Shown piece by piece: positions 10,807-20,787 of a stretch of 36,702 nt of DNA (the stretch's first letter is position 1; the number at the start of each line of letters is the position of its first letter). Origin of the DNA: Gnetum montanum (Eukaryota; Streptophyta; Gnetopsida; Gnetales; Gnetaceae); contig MNCI01027256.1 in the NCBI GenBank assembly GCA_015680685.1, forward strand, positions 3,618-40,319, written 5' to 3'. The notes beneath the pieces were generated by a model. That model saw only the letters and a program-made list of their open reading frames with translations. It was not told the origin of the DNA and did no database searches. Made by a program: the position numbers and the translations under genes.

Positions 10807-11646
10807 TGATGAACCATGATATTGGGGCTACGATATCACATTCGTGATATCGGGTCTGCGATATCGGAGCTCACCAAGCGCTATCGGGCATCTGATGTCG
10901 GGACTTGCCTCATCACCTATAAATAAGAGGTAAGCATGCTTGGTTTGCATAGTTAGTCTTAGTCCCTTACCCAAACTCTTGCCTTTTTCCCTTCTCAAAG
11001 TTAGAATTATTTCTGAGTGCCCGCAGTAGGAGTCATAAAGTGAACGGATCTTTATTCCAGCATTGTGTACCTGAGCACACCTTATGGTCAAAAATAAAGA
11101 CAAACTTTGTGATAACCCTTGTAGCATTCAGAATAGCTTATTTAATGTTATTTACAGTTATTTAATGCTTTCCTTAGTTAATTAATGTTATCTCTCTCTC
11201 ACCCTGTTAACTCTCCCAAGCAAGCACACTTAGTACGACCACTTCGAGCATGTGTGGAACACTTGGTAACCCAGTAATGATTAGCATTTGGTAATTCCAG
11301 TAGTGTTGCACTAGTTCAGGATGTGTACAACAAGTGGGAACGGATGCTGGTATTAGGACTAATTAGACCATAGTCGATTAGTTAAATTAAATTAGTTACT
11401 TAATTAGTTCACTTCTCCCTTTTTTAGCACTAGGACATAAAACATAAAAACATATAAAAATCATATACCTCAAGTTTACTTAACCATACAATCATGCTAT
11501 ACAAGTAAGCTTGGAAAGATAATGATTGACTAACCCGTCCAGGTTCTGTAATAGTGCATAAGCACTTAGTCCTTGGAATTTAACCAAATCATGTGTGTAC
11601 GCTCGTATTAGTATGGTTGAGCATAGGGATACCTTGTCACTCATCA
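10807..11646 (+). repeat. 5' LTR of the plus-strand gypsy element
   Basis: The 840 bp LTR matches 19948-20787 along its length. U3 carries several GATATC(G)-type motifs, and a TATAAATA box lies at 10918-10925. A polyadenylation-type AATAAA lies at 11093-11098, within AATAAAGACAAAC, a core also seen in the minus-strand LTR at 22588-23475. It ends in CA directly before the primer binding site. Confidence 0.95.
10918..10925 (+). promoter_or_regulatory. LTR TATA box
   Basis: TATAAATA, about 110 bp into the LTR, with the same word in the same context (CCTATAAATAAGAGG) in the 3' LTR. Related TATA boxes occur at matching places in the minus-strand LTRs, near 23341, 28674 and 34150. Confidence 0.7.
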
Positions 11647-11647
11647 T

Positions 11648-11665
11648 TGGCACCGTTGTTGGGGA
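11648..11665 (+). other. Primer binding site, tRNA-Asp type
   Basis: TGGCACCGTTGTTGGGGA starts two bases after the LTR end. The complement of the 3' end of plant tRNA-Asp is TGGCGCCGTTGCCGGGGA, so 15 of 18 positions match. All three differences are transitions. Confidence 0.85.
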
Positions 11666-11781
11666 CTTAGTTATTTATGTGCTAATTAGAACTTAGGAAA
11701 TCTTCACATCGTTGGAACGAACCCTTAGGGTTGGTTAACTTACAATCATCAAGAAGAATATTGCAAAATGAATAGATAATT

Positions 11782-13760
11782 ATGTCTCCTTCTTCTTACG
11801 AGAGTGCTTCACCACCTAGGTCTGATATAGGGAACAATCAGAGGTGTAGTACACATGATGACCCTCTAGTACCCCAACAGTTTCGTGTGGTATATGTTCA
11901 TCCCGATGAGTATATACCAGACTTCACCTTCATCCTATACCAAGATGAACAACTACGTTGGTGAGATTTAGAAGGTAACATAGTGTTACCTCCTAATCGC
12001 TCAGTCCCAAGCATGCTTCTTCGTGCTCTCACATGAATTGTTATGCAACACTTACAGGCAGAATACGTTGTGCATGAACATGACTTGAGAGAGTATCGAC
12101 CCATGGAGGCACAATGTCAAAGGGACCTACAATAGGAGAGACATCACAAGTCTATGAATGGTAAGTGGTTCCAAGATGTCCCAGATGTCCTAAGTGAGAA
12201 TAAGGGTGGTGAACCTGCCTCTGAAGGTTTTCCATGAAATGATGTTCCTTCCGTTGACTTTAGTCAAGGGATTATGTTTCAGAACCTTCACTCCACAATC
12301 CATAACCTAGGTTCTGATACCAACGAACACAAAGGGTCTGAAAAAGGAATACACATGCATGATAAAGATGGACATGCTGATCATAACCACGACTGAGGCT
12401 GCGACCACCGAAGATAAGGTAGTAGGCACCGTCATGGTACCAGTCCTCCTTCTTCACCTTCACCCTCTCCTTTAGGATCTGGACATAGTCATAAAGGAAA
12501 ATACCCCGAGGATAATGGTGAATGAAATAGAGATTATAAATGAAATAGTCGAGAAAGGGGACAAGGGAATTCTAGAGAAAGATAGAAAGAAAGAAGGAAA
12601 AGTAGGAAACAAGATAGGCATCATAGACATCATAGATAGGATGATCACCATGAACCCCTACTCGCTACCTGAAGTATGTTAGATATAATTGAGGCCATTA
12701 GAATCCCAACAAGGCACCAAAAAGATAATAGGATCAAAAGATTGGACATGAACAATATCCTACGATTTGAAGGAGGATACAATGCTAATCCTCAAAATCA
12801 TCTACAAGCATTTCATGATGCATGTGCCTTACAAAACATACAGAACAAATGGCAAAAACTTAAGTTGTTTCTGTGGATACTAGTCAAAGAAGTAGAGAGC
12901 TTGTACCGGTCCTTAGAACCGAAATCCATTCATTGCTGGAGTACCATGTTAGAACTATTCAATGATAAGTATCAGACGTACTCACGAGTGTCCAACCTAC
13001 AAAAACAAATCCAAGGATGAAAACAAGGAGGACATGAACCCTTGGATGTTACCATGGATTGATATTATCCATTGTTACATCATTGCCCAGGCCATGGTTA
13101 CTTGTAGAGGGAATGACTACGCCATCTTGTAGATGGGCTTAGGCATGAAATGCGAAGAACCCTTGGGACTTATGCCCAAGGAAGACTATTCGAGCTTAGG
13201 GCCTATCAAGTACAACGACTGTTGGAGCAAGTTACCAAAGAGGAAGGTGAGTTAAGGAAAAGAGAGAGTGTAGAGGAATATAATAGAGATCCTTCCCTTT
13301 GGAAGAAGGGAGTTAGATTTTGTGAGGATGAAGAAGATTCATCACTTGAAGAGATGGCGAATAGGAAAAATTTTCCTATTCAAAAATTGGTATTAGAAGT
13401 ATCAACAATGGTAGACCAAATGTGGGACTCCCTAGATAATAGATTTCAATCCATTCTCAAAATAGTAGAGTCTAGAGAGGAAGGTAGTGATTGAGAAAGG
13501 AGGAAAAAGAAAGAAGCTGAATACGCATGTAACAAGAGTAAGGGTAAAGTTGCCATCATCAAAGAGGTTGTGGATTCAGATACAGACAATGATGGTAGAT
13601 GTGAGATATGCCAATATGACCATCCTAAGGGATGTTGCCCTGTAATCTCACATCTGCAGGAGTTTGGGATGTATGCACTCAACCCACGATTAAACAGAAG
13701 GCAAACATCCTGAAGGTTACCTTATCCCCAAGGTAACCCAAGAAAGTTTCACCAACCCTT
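11782..13760 (+). pseudogene. gag: gag polyprotein, broken
   Basis: Capsid/nucleocapsid precursor of the plus-strand element. It starts with MSPSSYES at 11782, followed by a polar N-terminal region with several stops. The Retrotrans_gag-like core runs over 12676-13180: LDMNNILRFEGGYNANPQ, KLKLFLWIL, CWSTMLELFNDKY and, in a further fragment, LVDGLRHEMRRTLGTYAQG. A charged segment (13150-13494) and the motif CEICQYDHPKGCCPV (near 13600) follow. The latter is a short CX2CX3HX3C variant of the usual zinc knuckle. The same landmarks occur in the minus-strand gag at 31420-33315, which supports the reading. Most stops are TAG, TGA or TAA where the relative has Gln, Arg or Trp, as expected from transition decay. 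Confidence 0.88.
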
Positions 13761-14129
13761 GATGTATTATCCAAGTGGAACTCCACCACAACCAAATGAG
13801 CAGTATCAATAGTGGCAACACCCATAGTCATGGGGGATGCCACCACCACATCAATAGTACCCTTACTGTTAGCCTGACCCGTATGGATACTACATGCAGT
13901 AGCCAATCTCTCCACGTGACTCCATTGGTCACGTCACTTCCCAACCTCACTACTAAGCCCATGAGTATTATAGAACTCCTTATCCTAGGGGTTATGTTCC
14001 ATAAACATACCATCCTTCTCATCTAACATCATCTCTTCTACCCTTAACTCCATTACCACTTGCTCCAGCTATGTAGGGTGAGCTCCCTGCCCAACCATAG
14101 CAACACAATGCAACAAGGGCTGTTAACTT

Positions 14130-14875
14130 TCAACCTACTATTGGTTTAGATAACCGTGTAAAGAAGAGACCTTTCTTTAGGACCAACACTCCAACCAAGT
14201 CCTTACAATCACAAGCGGCTAACTCTCCAAAGGCCTCACCATCATTCAAAACTTTGGAACTCCCTTGAAACCAAAGGCCACATTCAACGTACACAGTCAT
14301 GTTGATGCATGTCATTACCGATTGGATTAAAGNTATCTCTAGGGAAAGATCACGTATTCCTAGGTGTGCATCAATTGTGCTTAGCCATGCTCTTCCCATT
14401 ATGATTGGGAAGTCCCCCTTACAGTTGTTGACTTGAATCACTAGGAAGTTGACTAGATACGACCATCCACAAATAGTGGTAACAATGTCCTCCACTAGTC
14501 CTAATGGGATAGTGGTGGACTGGTTGGCCAACTCTAAACTTATGTTACTCTTTTTTAGTGGAGGCAAGTTCCAAGCTTTGTACATTTCTTGAGAGATTAA
14601 GTTGACACCAAAACTTGAATCCAAAAGAACCTTGCAAGGTTNTTTGTGGATGGTCGTATCTAGTCAACTTCCTAGTGATTCAAGTCAACAACTGTAAGGG
14701 GGACTTCCCAATCATAATGGGAAGAGCATGGCTAAGCACAATTGATGCACACCTAGGAATACGTGATCTTTCCCTAGAGATATTAAAAGAAAATACATTT
14801 GGAAATATCGAGAAAAAGAAAGTTTTGTGCATCGCATACAGTGACATAGGGTGTAATTTTGTGCAGAAGTCCTAG
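14130..14875 (+). pseudogene. pol: pol: aspartic protease region, scrambled by an inverted segment
   Basis: Retropepsin domain of the element. The motif around the active site reads DSSFGVNLIS on the minus strand near 14595-14621, because 14334-14641 is in reversed orientation. The downstream part (VNFLVIQVNNCKGDFPIIMG, then GRAWLSTIDAHLG, the usual second protease motif) reads forward from about 14655 and again backward inside the reversed segment. The active-site triplet is D-S-S rather than D-T/S-G, so it would be inactive as read. The rearrangement is probably an assembly error, not biology. Confidence 0.8.
14334..14641 (-). other. Inverted 308 bp segment between two Ns
   Basis: Ns at 14333 and 14642 bracket it. 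Its first roughly 140 bp is the reverse complement of 14643-14782, and its protease frame is open only on the minus strand. The simplest explanation is a small contig placed backwards with its overlap left unmerged. Confidence 0.85.
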
Positions 14876-15127
14876 TTTGTACAATGTTTAACATTGCTTG
14901 CATGCAACTAGTGTGCACAAGTAACTAACATACAAAGATGCTTATATGCAACAGCCACAAGACAGGAAGGCACCCAGTGGTTGAAAGTTGACCAAGAAAG
15001 TAATTCAACTATATGCATGGAACCAACTAAGGGTTTAACTTGCACTTACATCGATAGCATAGACACATTAGAGTAAGTTCATCACCAACTTCCAAGTCTC
15101 AACATTGAAGATATCAACTAGGGGAAG

Positions 15128-16200
15128 TTGGAAATCCCTAACAAGTTTAAGCAAGAGCCCCTTGAGTTAAAATCGTTGCCCACCAGTATGGAGTATACAT
15201 TTCTCAAAAATGGAAAACCGATAATTATTAATGCTAAGCTTGCTCCTCAACAAAAAGAGAGACTGCTGAAAATCGTAAACAAATGGTCGAAAGCCTTTGC
15301 TTGGTCATATCCTGAATTAATTGGAATAGACTCTAGGATATGCCAACATAGGATTTATACTAAGCCCTCCATGAAGCCTCAACGACAACTATAGAGGTGA
15401 TTGAACCCAAAGCTTAAGCAAGTGGTTAAAGAAGAAAATAAACAACTTATAAAAGCTGGGTTCATCTACCCCATTACTGATAGCGAATGGGTTAGTCCAT
15501 TAGTCATTGTGCCTAAAAAGGGAGGTAAATGGAGGGTGTGTATAGACTTCAGGCTACTGAACATGGCAACATTCAAAGACCACTTTCTATTACCATTCAT
15601 TGACCAAGTCTTAGACACCATTGTAGGGCATCGCTACTATAGTTTTCTGGATGGGTATAGTGGATACAACCAAATTCAAATAGCAACAGAAGACCAAGCC
15701 AAGACCATGTTCACAAGTCCTTGGGGGAAATTTTCATAAAAACATATGCACTTTGGCTTGTGCAATGCTCCTACAACGTTTCAATGCTTGGTTCTAAGTA
15801 TCTTTCAGTAGCAAATAGGAAATGGAGTGGAGGTCTTCATGGATGATTTCTCCACCTTCAGAGTGGACTTTGATCAAGCATTGGACCGATTAGAGAAAGT
15901 ACTAGAACAATGTGTAGAAACTAACTTAAGGCTCAATTGGCAAAAAAATCATTTAATGGTCCAAGAAGGCATAGTATTAGGGCATAATATTTTACAAACA
16001 GGGATAGAGGTAGACCCCGAAAAGATCAAAGTCATCCAAGGAATTACATGCCAACCTAAAACTGTAAAAGACATCCGATCATTCCTTGGACACATTGGCT
16101 ATTATAGAAGATTCATAGAGAAATTTTCAAAGGGTGCAAAACCATTGGTGAAACTAAAAAAAAGGATGTACCTTTTGAATGGACTAGAGAATGTGAAGTA
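15128..16200 (+). pseudogene. pol: pol: reverse transcriptase domain
   Basis: Copies element RNA into DNA in the live family. Landmarks in order: KLAPQQKERLLKIVNKWSKAFAWSY (split here as the connector), WVSPLVIVPKKGG and RVCIDFRLLN, FLDGYSGYNQI (first catalytic Asp), FGLCNAPTTFQ and VFMDDFSTF at 15836-15847 (the YxDD catalytic pair). The end is LGHIGYYRRFIEKFSKGAKPL. In-frame stops occur near 15392, 15738 and 15808. The catalytic Asp residues survive despite the stops. The stop-separated pieces align in one frame, so substitution, not insertion, did most of the damage. Confidence 0.93.
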
Positions 16201-16608
16201 GCTTTTGTAGAAACACCTATTCTACAAGCTCCTAACTGGTCCAAACCATTCCACATAATGATTGATGCATCCAATTATGCTTTAGGAGCCGTACTTACAT
16301 AGTTAGATGACTAGAAACAACCTTATTACATCCACTATGCAAGTAGGAGTATTGCCGGTGCACAACTTAACTACACCACAATGGAGAAAGAGCTAATGGT
16401 TGTGGTGTTTGCACTAGATAAGTTTAGGCACTATGTATTGGGCTATAAGATATTTGTACACATAGACCATAGTGTAATTTGGTTCCTACTAAATAAACCA
16501 ATGGTGAGCCCTTGCATCATACGATGGCTTGTAATCTTACAAGAGTTCAATCTTACGATGATAGATCATAAAGGCACCGAGAACGTTGTTGCTGATCATT
16601 TATCTTAG
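16201..16608 (+). pseudogene. pol: pol: RNase H domain
   Basis: Degrades the RNA strand of the RNA-DNA hybrid. IMIDASNYALGAVLT carries the first acidic residue and TMEKELMVVVFALDKFRHYV the catalytic Glu. VHIDHSVIWFLL and VVADHLS close the domain. Stops occur near 16300 and 16315, and the domain ends in a stop at 16606-16608. It follows the RT directly, as usual for Ty3/gypsy elements. Confidence 0.9.
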
Positions 16609-16779
16609 TTAAGATGGGACAACAAAGAGGATGAATATGCACTTTTTGATTGCTTTCCTAATGATTTCCTCTTTGCAGGTGTAGTAAATAATCAATTAAC
16701 CACAGAAACAAACTTGTATAGTAGTATTCTTACCTATATCCTTATGCAACAAACACCACAAGAGTTAGACATTAAAAAG

Positions 16780-17970
16780 AAACAATAGTTTCTACATTGA
16801 GCCAAGTATTTCATGAAAATCAATAGGAACCTTTATAAGGTATGTTCCAATGGCTTGGTTCGATGGTATGTTTCCAATGTAGATCAATTATGAGTTCTCC
16901 AAGACACTCATGAGGGTCCTTGTGGAGGCCATTATGCAGGGAGATGAATAGCCATTAAAATCTTGCTTGTAGGATATTATTGGCCTGCATTGTTCTGGGA
17001 TGCTCATCTTTTCGTTCGATCTTGTGAGTGTTGCCAACATGATGGGGGTTGCTTGCTAGGATGGAGGATCCACAACAATGGATTCAACCTTTAGAACACT
17101 TCGACATATGGGGAATTGATTTTATAGGGCCTATTATACCAATGTCCAATGGAAAAGCCTACATTGTTATTGTTGTTGACTATTTTATGAAGTGGGTAGA
17201 AGCAACCACCATTACGGATCACACATCATCTACCGCTACATGATTTGTTCAACATCAAATCGTAAATAGGTTTGGCATGCTGCGTGCACTTATTTCTAAT
17301 AATGGTACATATTTTACAGGTGTGAATTTTTGAAAATTGATACAACGCTTAGGAGTGGAACATAAACTAACTACACCATACCATCCTCAAGGGAATGGTC
17401 AAGCCAAAGTCACCAATAGAGAGATTATGAAAATATTGAAATGAACCATTAGCAAGTATAGGCGAGATTGGAGCACCAAACTGAATGATGCTCTTTGGGC
17501 ATACTGCTCCATGTGGAAACTCCCTATAGGCTACTCTCCCTATGAGTTAGTGTACAGTAAACTTCCAACACTTCCTATTCAAGCAAAGCTTAATACATTA
17601 TCCATGGCATGTGACCTCAACCTTGACCTCAATCTAGCACAAAAAGAATGATTGATGAACCTTAACCTGCTAGATGAGAACCGATTAGTCACCCTGTCAT
17701 CCAATGAATTACACAAGGCCTTTAATAAATGATGTCATAACTTGAAAATTAGAAAAGTTAAATACTAACCAAGAGATAAGGTTCTCTATTGGAACCCCAC
17801 ACACGTGCCACAATGCACTAAATTTCAAATGCTATGGGAAGGACCTTATCTTATTCATGCAACTTTTCCTTTAGGAGCAATGATGATTTACAAACCTAAG
17901 AGCTTGAATAAGAAATTCCTGGTCAACTTCCAACAAACCAAACCTTTACATGAGCCTAGAACAACCAGTA
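16780..17970 (+). pseudogene. pol: pol: integrase, catalytic residues lost
   Basis: The N-terminal HHCC-like finger is visible as HEGPCGGHYAG and SCECCQ (16909-17040). The DDE core starts at WGIDFIGP, with the first Asp intact at 17118-17120. The second acidic residue is replaced: ISNNGTYF instead of SDxGxxF, with Asn at 17298-17300. The third lies in NGQAKVTNREI, with Lys at 17406-17408 where the family has Glu. Both changes are G-to-A transitions at the first codon position. LWEGPYLI and LNKKFLVNFQ mark the C-terminal part. Several TGA, TAG and TAA stops are present. The unit cannot encode a working integrase. Confidence 0.92.
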
Positions 17971-18071
17971 CCAATACTACCTCTGTTGGTGAACAACCCT
18001 GCTCATTATTTTGGATCTCCTCCCTCCAACTCAGTCAAGGGGAGGGGGCCACCAATGCTAATCATTCTTAG

Positions 18072-19938
18072 CCCTCAGTTCCTTTTTTATTTTTTCTTTA
18101 CACATTTTTTCATATTTACTTATTTTTGTTTTACACCATTGTTACCATTTTTACTATTTCTTTGTTTGTTTGATTTACTTCCATTCATCGTGCAATAAGC
18201 GCTCATGATGGTGGATTGTACTATAATGGTGTTGATTGTTAATGTTTGGTTTTTTACCTTTGATTTTCAATGTTGATACTAAGATATGGTTTATTTTGAT
18301 AAAACATGCAATGAGTCCACATTGTCCACTCATCCATTCAACTCTGTGGTCTCCCTTGGCTTTGGAATTGCACTGTCCTTTTTTTCTAAGAAAAACTTAT
18401 TAATGAACTAGTGGCTTAGTACTTTTTGAACTAAGGAACGATTCAAATGGATTGAAAAGGATGTGACTTCAAGGGGATTCGACGCATTTGTGCTGACTAT
18501 TTTCTTGGGTACTTGGATGCTTTTCATGAGTCTTCTACCATTTCTCCGATGACCAAGCATTAGGAAGTCGAATGAATCAAATAAGTTTTTGCATGGTGTG
18601 GTTCTCACATAAAAAAAACTAGTAGGAATTCAAAGCACAACCCTTAGAAATAATAAAGAAAAATGGGCTACAAACATTTGTTATGGCACTGGAAAGACAT
18701 GTTACCCATGCTTGAAGGTTTCCTCTAACTAAGGCCCTTTCTCGCTTCCTTCTTCCCTATCTTTCTCTCCTTGGAATGGTGGTGACTCGATGGACATATT
18801 CTTGTTGCTTCAAGAGGTTGGTTGGTCAAATGTATTGATGCAAGGTCACTAGATGTGGTTGGTTTGAGTCCAGATTTGGGATGAATTCTATTCAGTCACC
18901 TTAACCACATAATACACAAGGGACTTTACACAACCTTGCTCTTGGGATTCCATTCCATTTCTCCTATCCTTCCATATTTCTTCTCATATCCCACCTCATT
19001 GCTGATTTTTATGATTAGTCTATATCTTGGTTGACACATTTTTATTTTTTGGTAAACTCTTGTGGGTAAGTTCTTAACCATTGTTTCCATATGTCATTCT
19101 ACGAGCCTACGGACTCTTTGGTTTGTAGGTCTGTAAGGGCATAAAAGGCATGAGCCTAGTTTGGGAAGGACCCACTGGCATTCCTTTTTGGTGCAATTTT
19201 TAAGACATTTCCCTTAAACATTCTTTGCAATCAACCATTTCTCGTTTCATCCCCATCCATGACATCCATTTTATTGGCTTCACCGTTGTTATTTCTCTCA
19301 TCTTTCATTGTTCCTTTAGTTTTCCACCCTATCTCTATTGGAGGTTCACTCTTAGTCATGGGGGCCCTATCACAAATTTTTCCATAAAATTACCAATCTC
19401 ACTCCTACACCTTGGGTAGTTATCAGTTAAAAATGTCTAACCCAGTATCTGCTATACCCACAACCTAGCCAATGTGCTTATATCGAGGCAAGGTATCAAC
19501 TGCATTATGGCTTATCTATCATTTCTAATTCATGATTGTGTTGTATGTGCAGATAATGAATACATGAATAATGGACTGGGATAGGAGGAAGCGCTCGAGA
19601 TGGATTGGAGCAGGAGCAATTATGCAAGGAACACACTTCATCATGTGGCCATGGAGGAACAACGGTGTGCACATTTCTGACATTTGCAGCAACATGCCTC
19701 ATTTTCTTTTCTCCCTCTCTCTCTTTCTCTTCAGGCTATCAGCTAAGGGTTTAGATGTCATTTATGTATGGTGTTCACCACCATGGTTATGAACACCAAT
19801 GCTATAATATGTTTGTCAATCCGTTCACTGGGCACTCTGAGTCTATCACCCCATGTCACCGTCAATTGTCATTTAGCCAATAATCCCATACCTTCCCAAT
19901 ATTTTGTAAGGAACTTGAGGACGAGCTTTCATTCAGTT
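18072..19938 (+). other. Non-coding tail between integrase and 3' LTR
   Basis: No domain was seen. It contains a block (about 18440-19190) also found in the minus-strand elements at about 29747-30620 and 27384-27984. Shared words include TTTGCATGGTGTGGTTC, GGAATTCAAAGCACA, GAAAGACATGTTACCCATGC, CTCTAACTAAGGCCCTT and GGAGGACCCA-like sequence. The last stretch (GGAACTTGAGGACGAGCTTTC) is conserved next to all three polypurine tracts. Unlike the 22.6-27.9 kb element, no env-position ORF is present here. Confidence 0.75.
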
Positions 19939-19947
19939 GTGAGGGTA
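19939..19947 (+). other. Polypurine tract
   Basis: GTGAGGGTA abuts the TGATGA start of the 3' LTR. The minus-strand relatives have GTGGGGGTA (23476-23484) and CATGGGGGTA (28811-28820) in the same place. Confidence 0.75.
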
Positions 19948-20787
19948 TGATGAACTATGATATCAAGGCCATGATATCACATCTATGATATTGGATCTGC
20001 GATATCAAAGCTCACCAAGCGATATTAGGCATCCAATGTTGGGACCTGTCTCATCGCCTATAAATAAGAGGCGAGCCCGCTTGGTTTGCATAGTTAGTCT
20101 TAGTCCCTTACTTAAACTCTTGCCTTTTTTCCTTTTCAAAGTTAGAATTATTTCTAAGTGCCTGTAGTAGGTGTCATAAAGTGAACAGATCTTTATTCGA
20201 GCATTGTGTACCTAAGCACACCTTGTGGCCGAAAATAAAGACGAACTTTTTGATAAACCTTGCAGCATTCAGAATAGCTTATTTAATGTTATTTATAGTT
20301 ATTTAATGCTTTCCTTAGTTAATTAATGTTCTCGCTCTCTCACCCTATTAACTCTCCCAAGTAAGCACACACAATACGACCACTTTGAGCATGTGTGGAA
20401 CACTTGGTAACCTAGTAACAATTAGCATTTGGTAATCCTAGTAGTGTTGCACTGGTTCAAGATGTGTATGGCAAGTGGGAACGGATGCTAGTGTTAGGAC
20501 TAGCTAGAGCATAGTCGATTAGTTAAATTAAATTAGTTACTTAATTAGTTCACTTCTTCCTTTTTTAGCACTAGGACATAAAACATAAAAACATATAAAG
20601 ATCATATACCTCAATTTTACTTAACCATACAATCGCGCTATACAAGTAAGATTGCGAAGATAATGATTGACTAACTTGTCCAAGTTCTGTAGTAGCGCAT
20701 AGGCACTTAGTCCTTGGAATTTGACTAAATCATGTGTGTATGCTCGTATTCGTATGGTTGAGCATAGGGATGCCTTGCCGCTCATCA
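19948..20787 (+). repeat. 3' LTR of the plus-strand gypsy element
   Basis: Partner of 10807-11646 with the same ends, TATA context and AATAAA (20234-20239). It has lost several of the GATATC motifs by transition (GATATT, GATATCAA). It is followed by GTTAG, the near copy of the left flank CTTAG. Confidence 0.95.

Larger units (their letters stand above)
10807..20787 (+). mobile_element. Athila-like Ty3/gypsy LTR retrotransposon, near full length, dead
   Basis: The element is bounded by two LTRs starting TGATGAAC and ending CTCATCA. The 5-bp flanks are CTTAG and GTTAG, a target-site duplication with one mismatch. The order is LTR, PBS, gag, protease, RT, RNase H, integrase, non-coding tail, polypurine tract, LTR, which is the Ty3/gypsy order. 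Lineage evidence: the PBS is of tRNA-Asp type and the RT has FLDGYSGYNQI and VFMDDFS, close to the Athila/Tat branch by family knowledge. The LTRs differ at roughly one position in ten by eye, mostly C/T and G/A transitions, and every ORF is broken. It therefore inserted long ago and is inactive. Confidence 0.95.

Noticed and set aside
10828-11127. 99-codon minus-strand open frame
   Set aside because: It lies wholly inside the 5' LTR, is antisense to it and is not kept in the 3' LTR.
13679-14026. Opposite-strand open frames over the gag-protease linker
   Set aside because: These are shadows of the Pro/His/Gln-rich element coding region in other frames.
14334-14782. Long hairpin (inverted repeat of about 140 bp) as a natural structure
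   Set aside because: Both sides are bounded by Ns and the protease frame is restored by flipping the segment, so assembly error is the simpler explanation.
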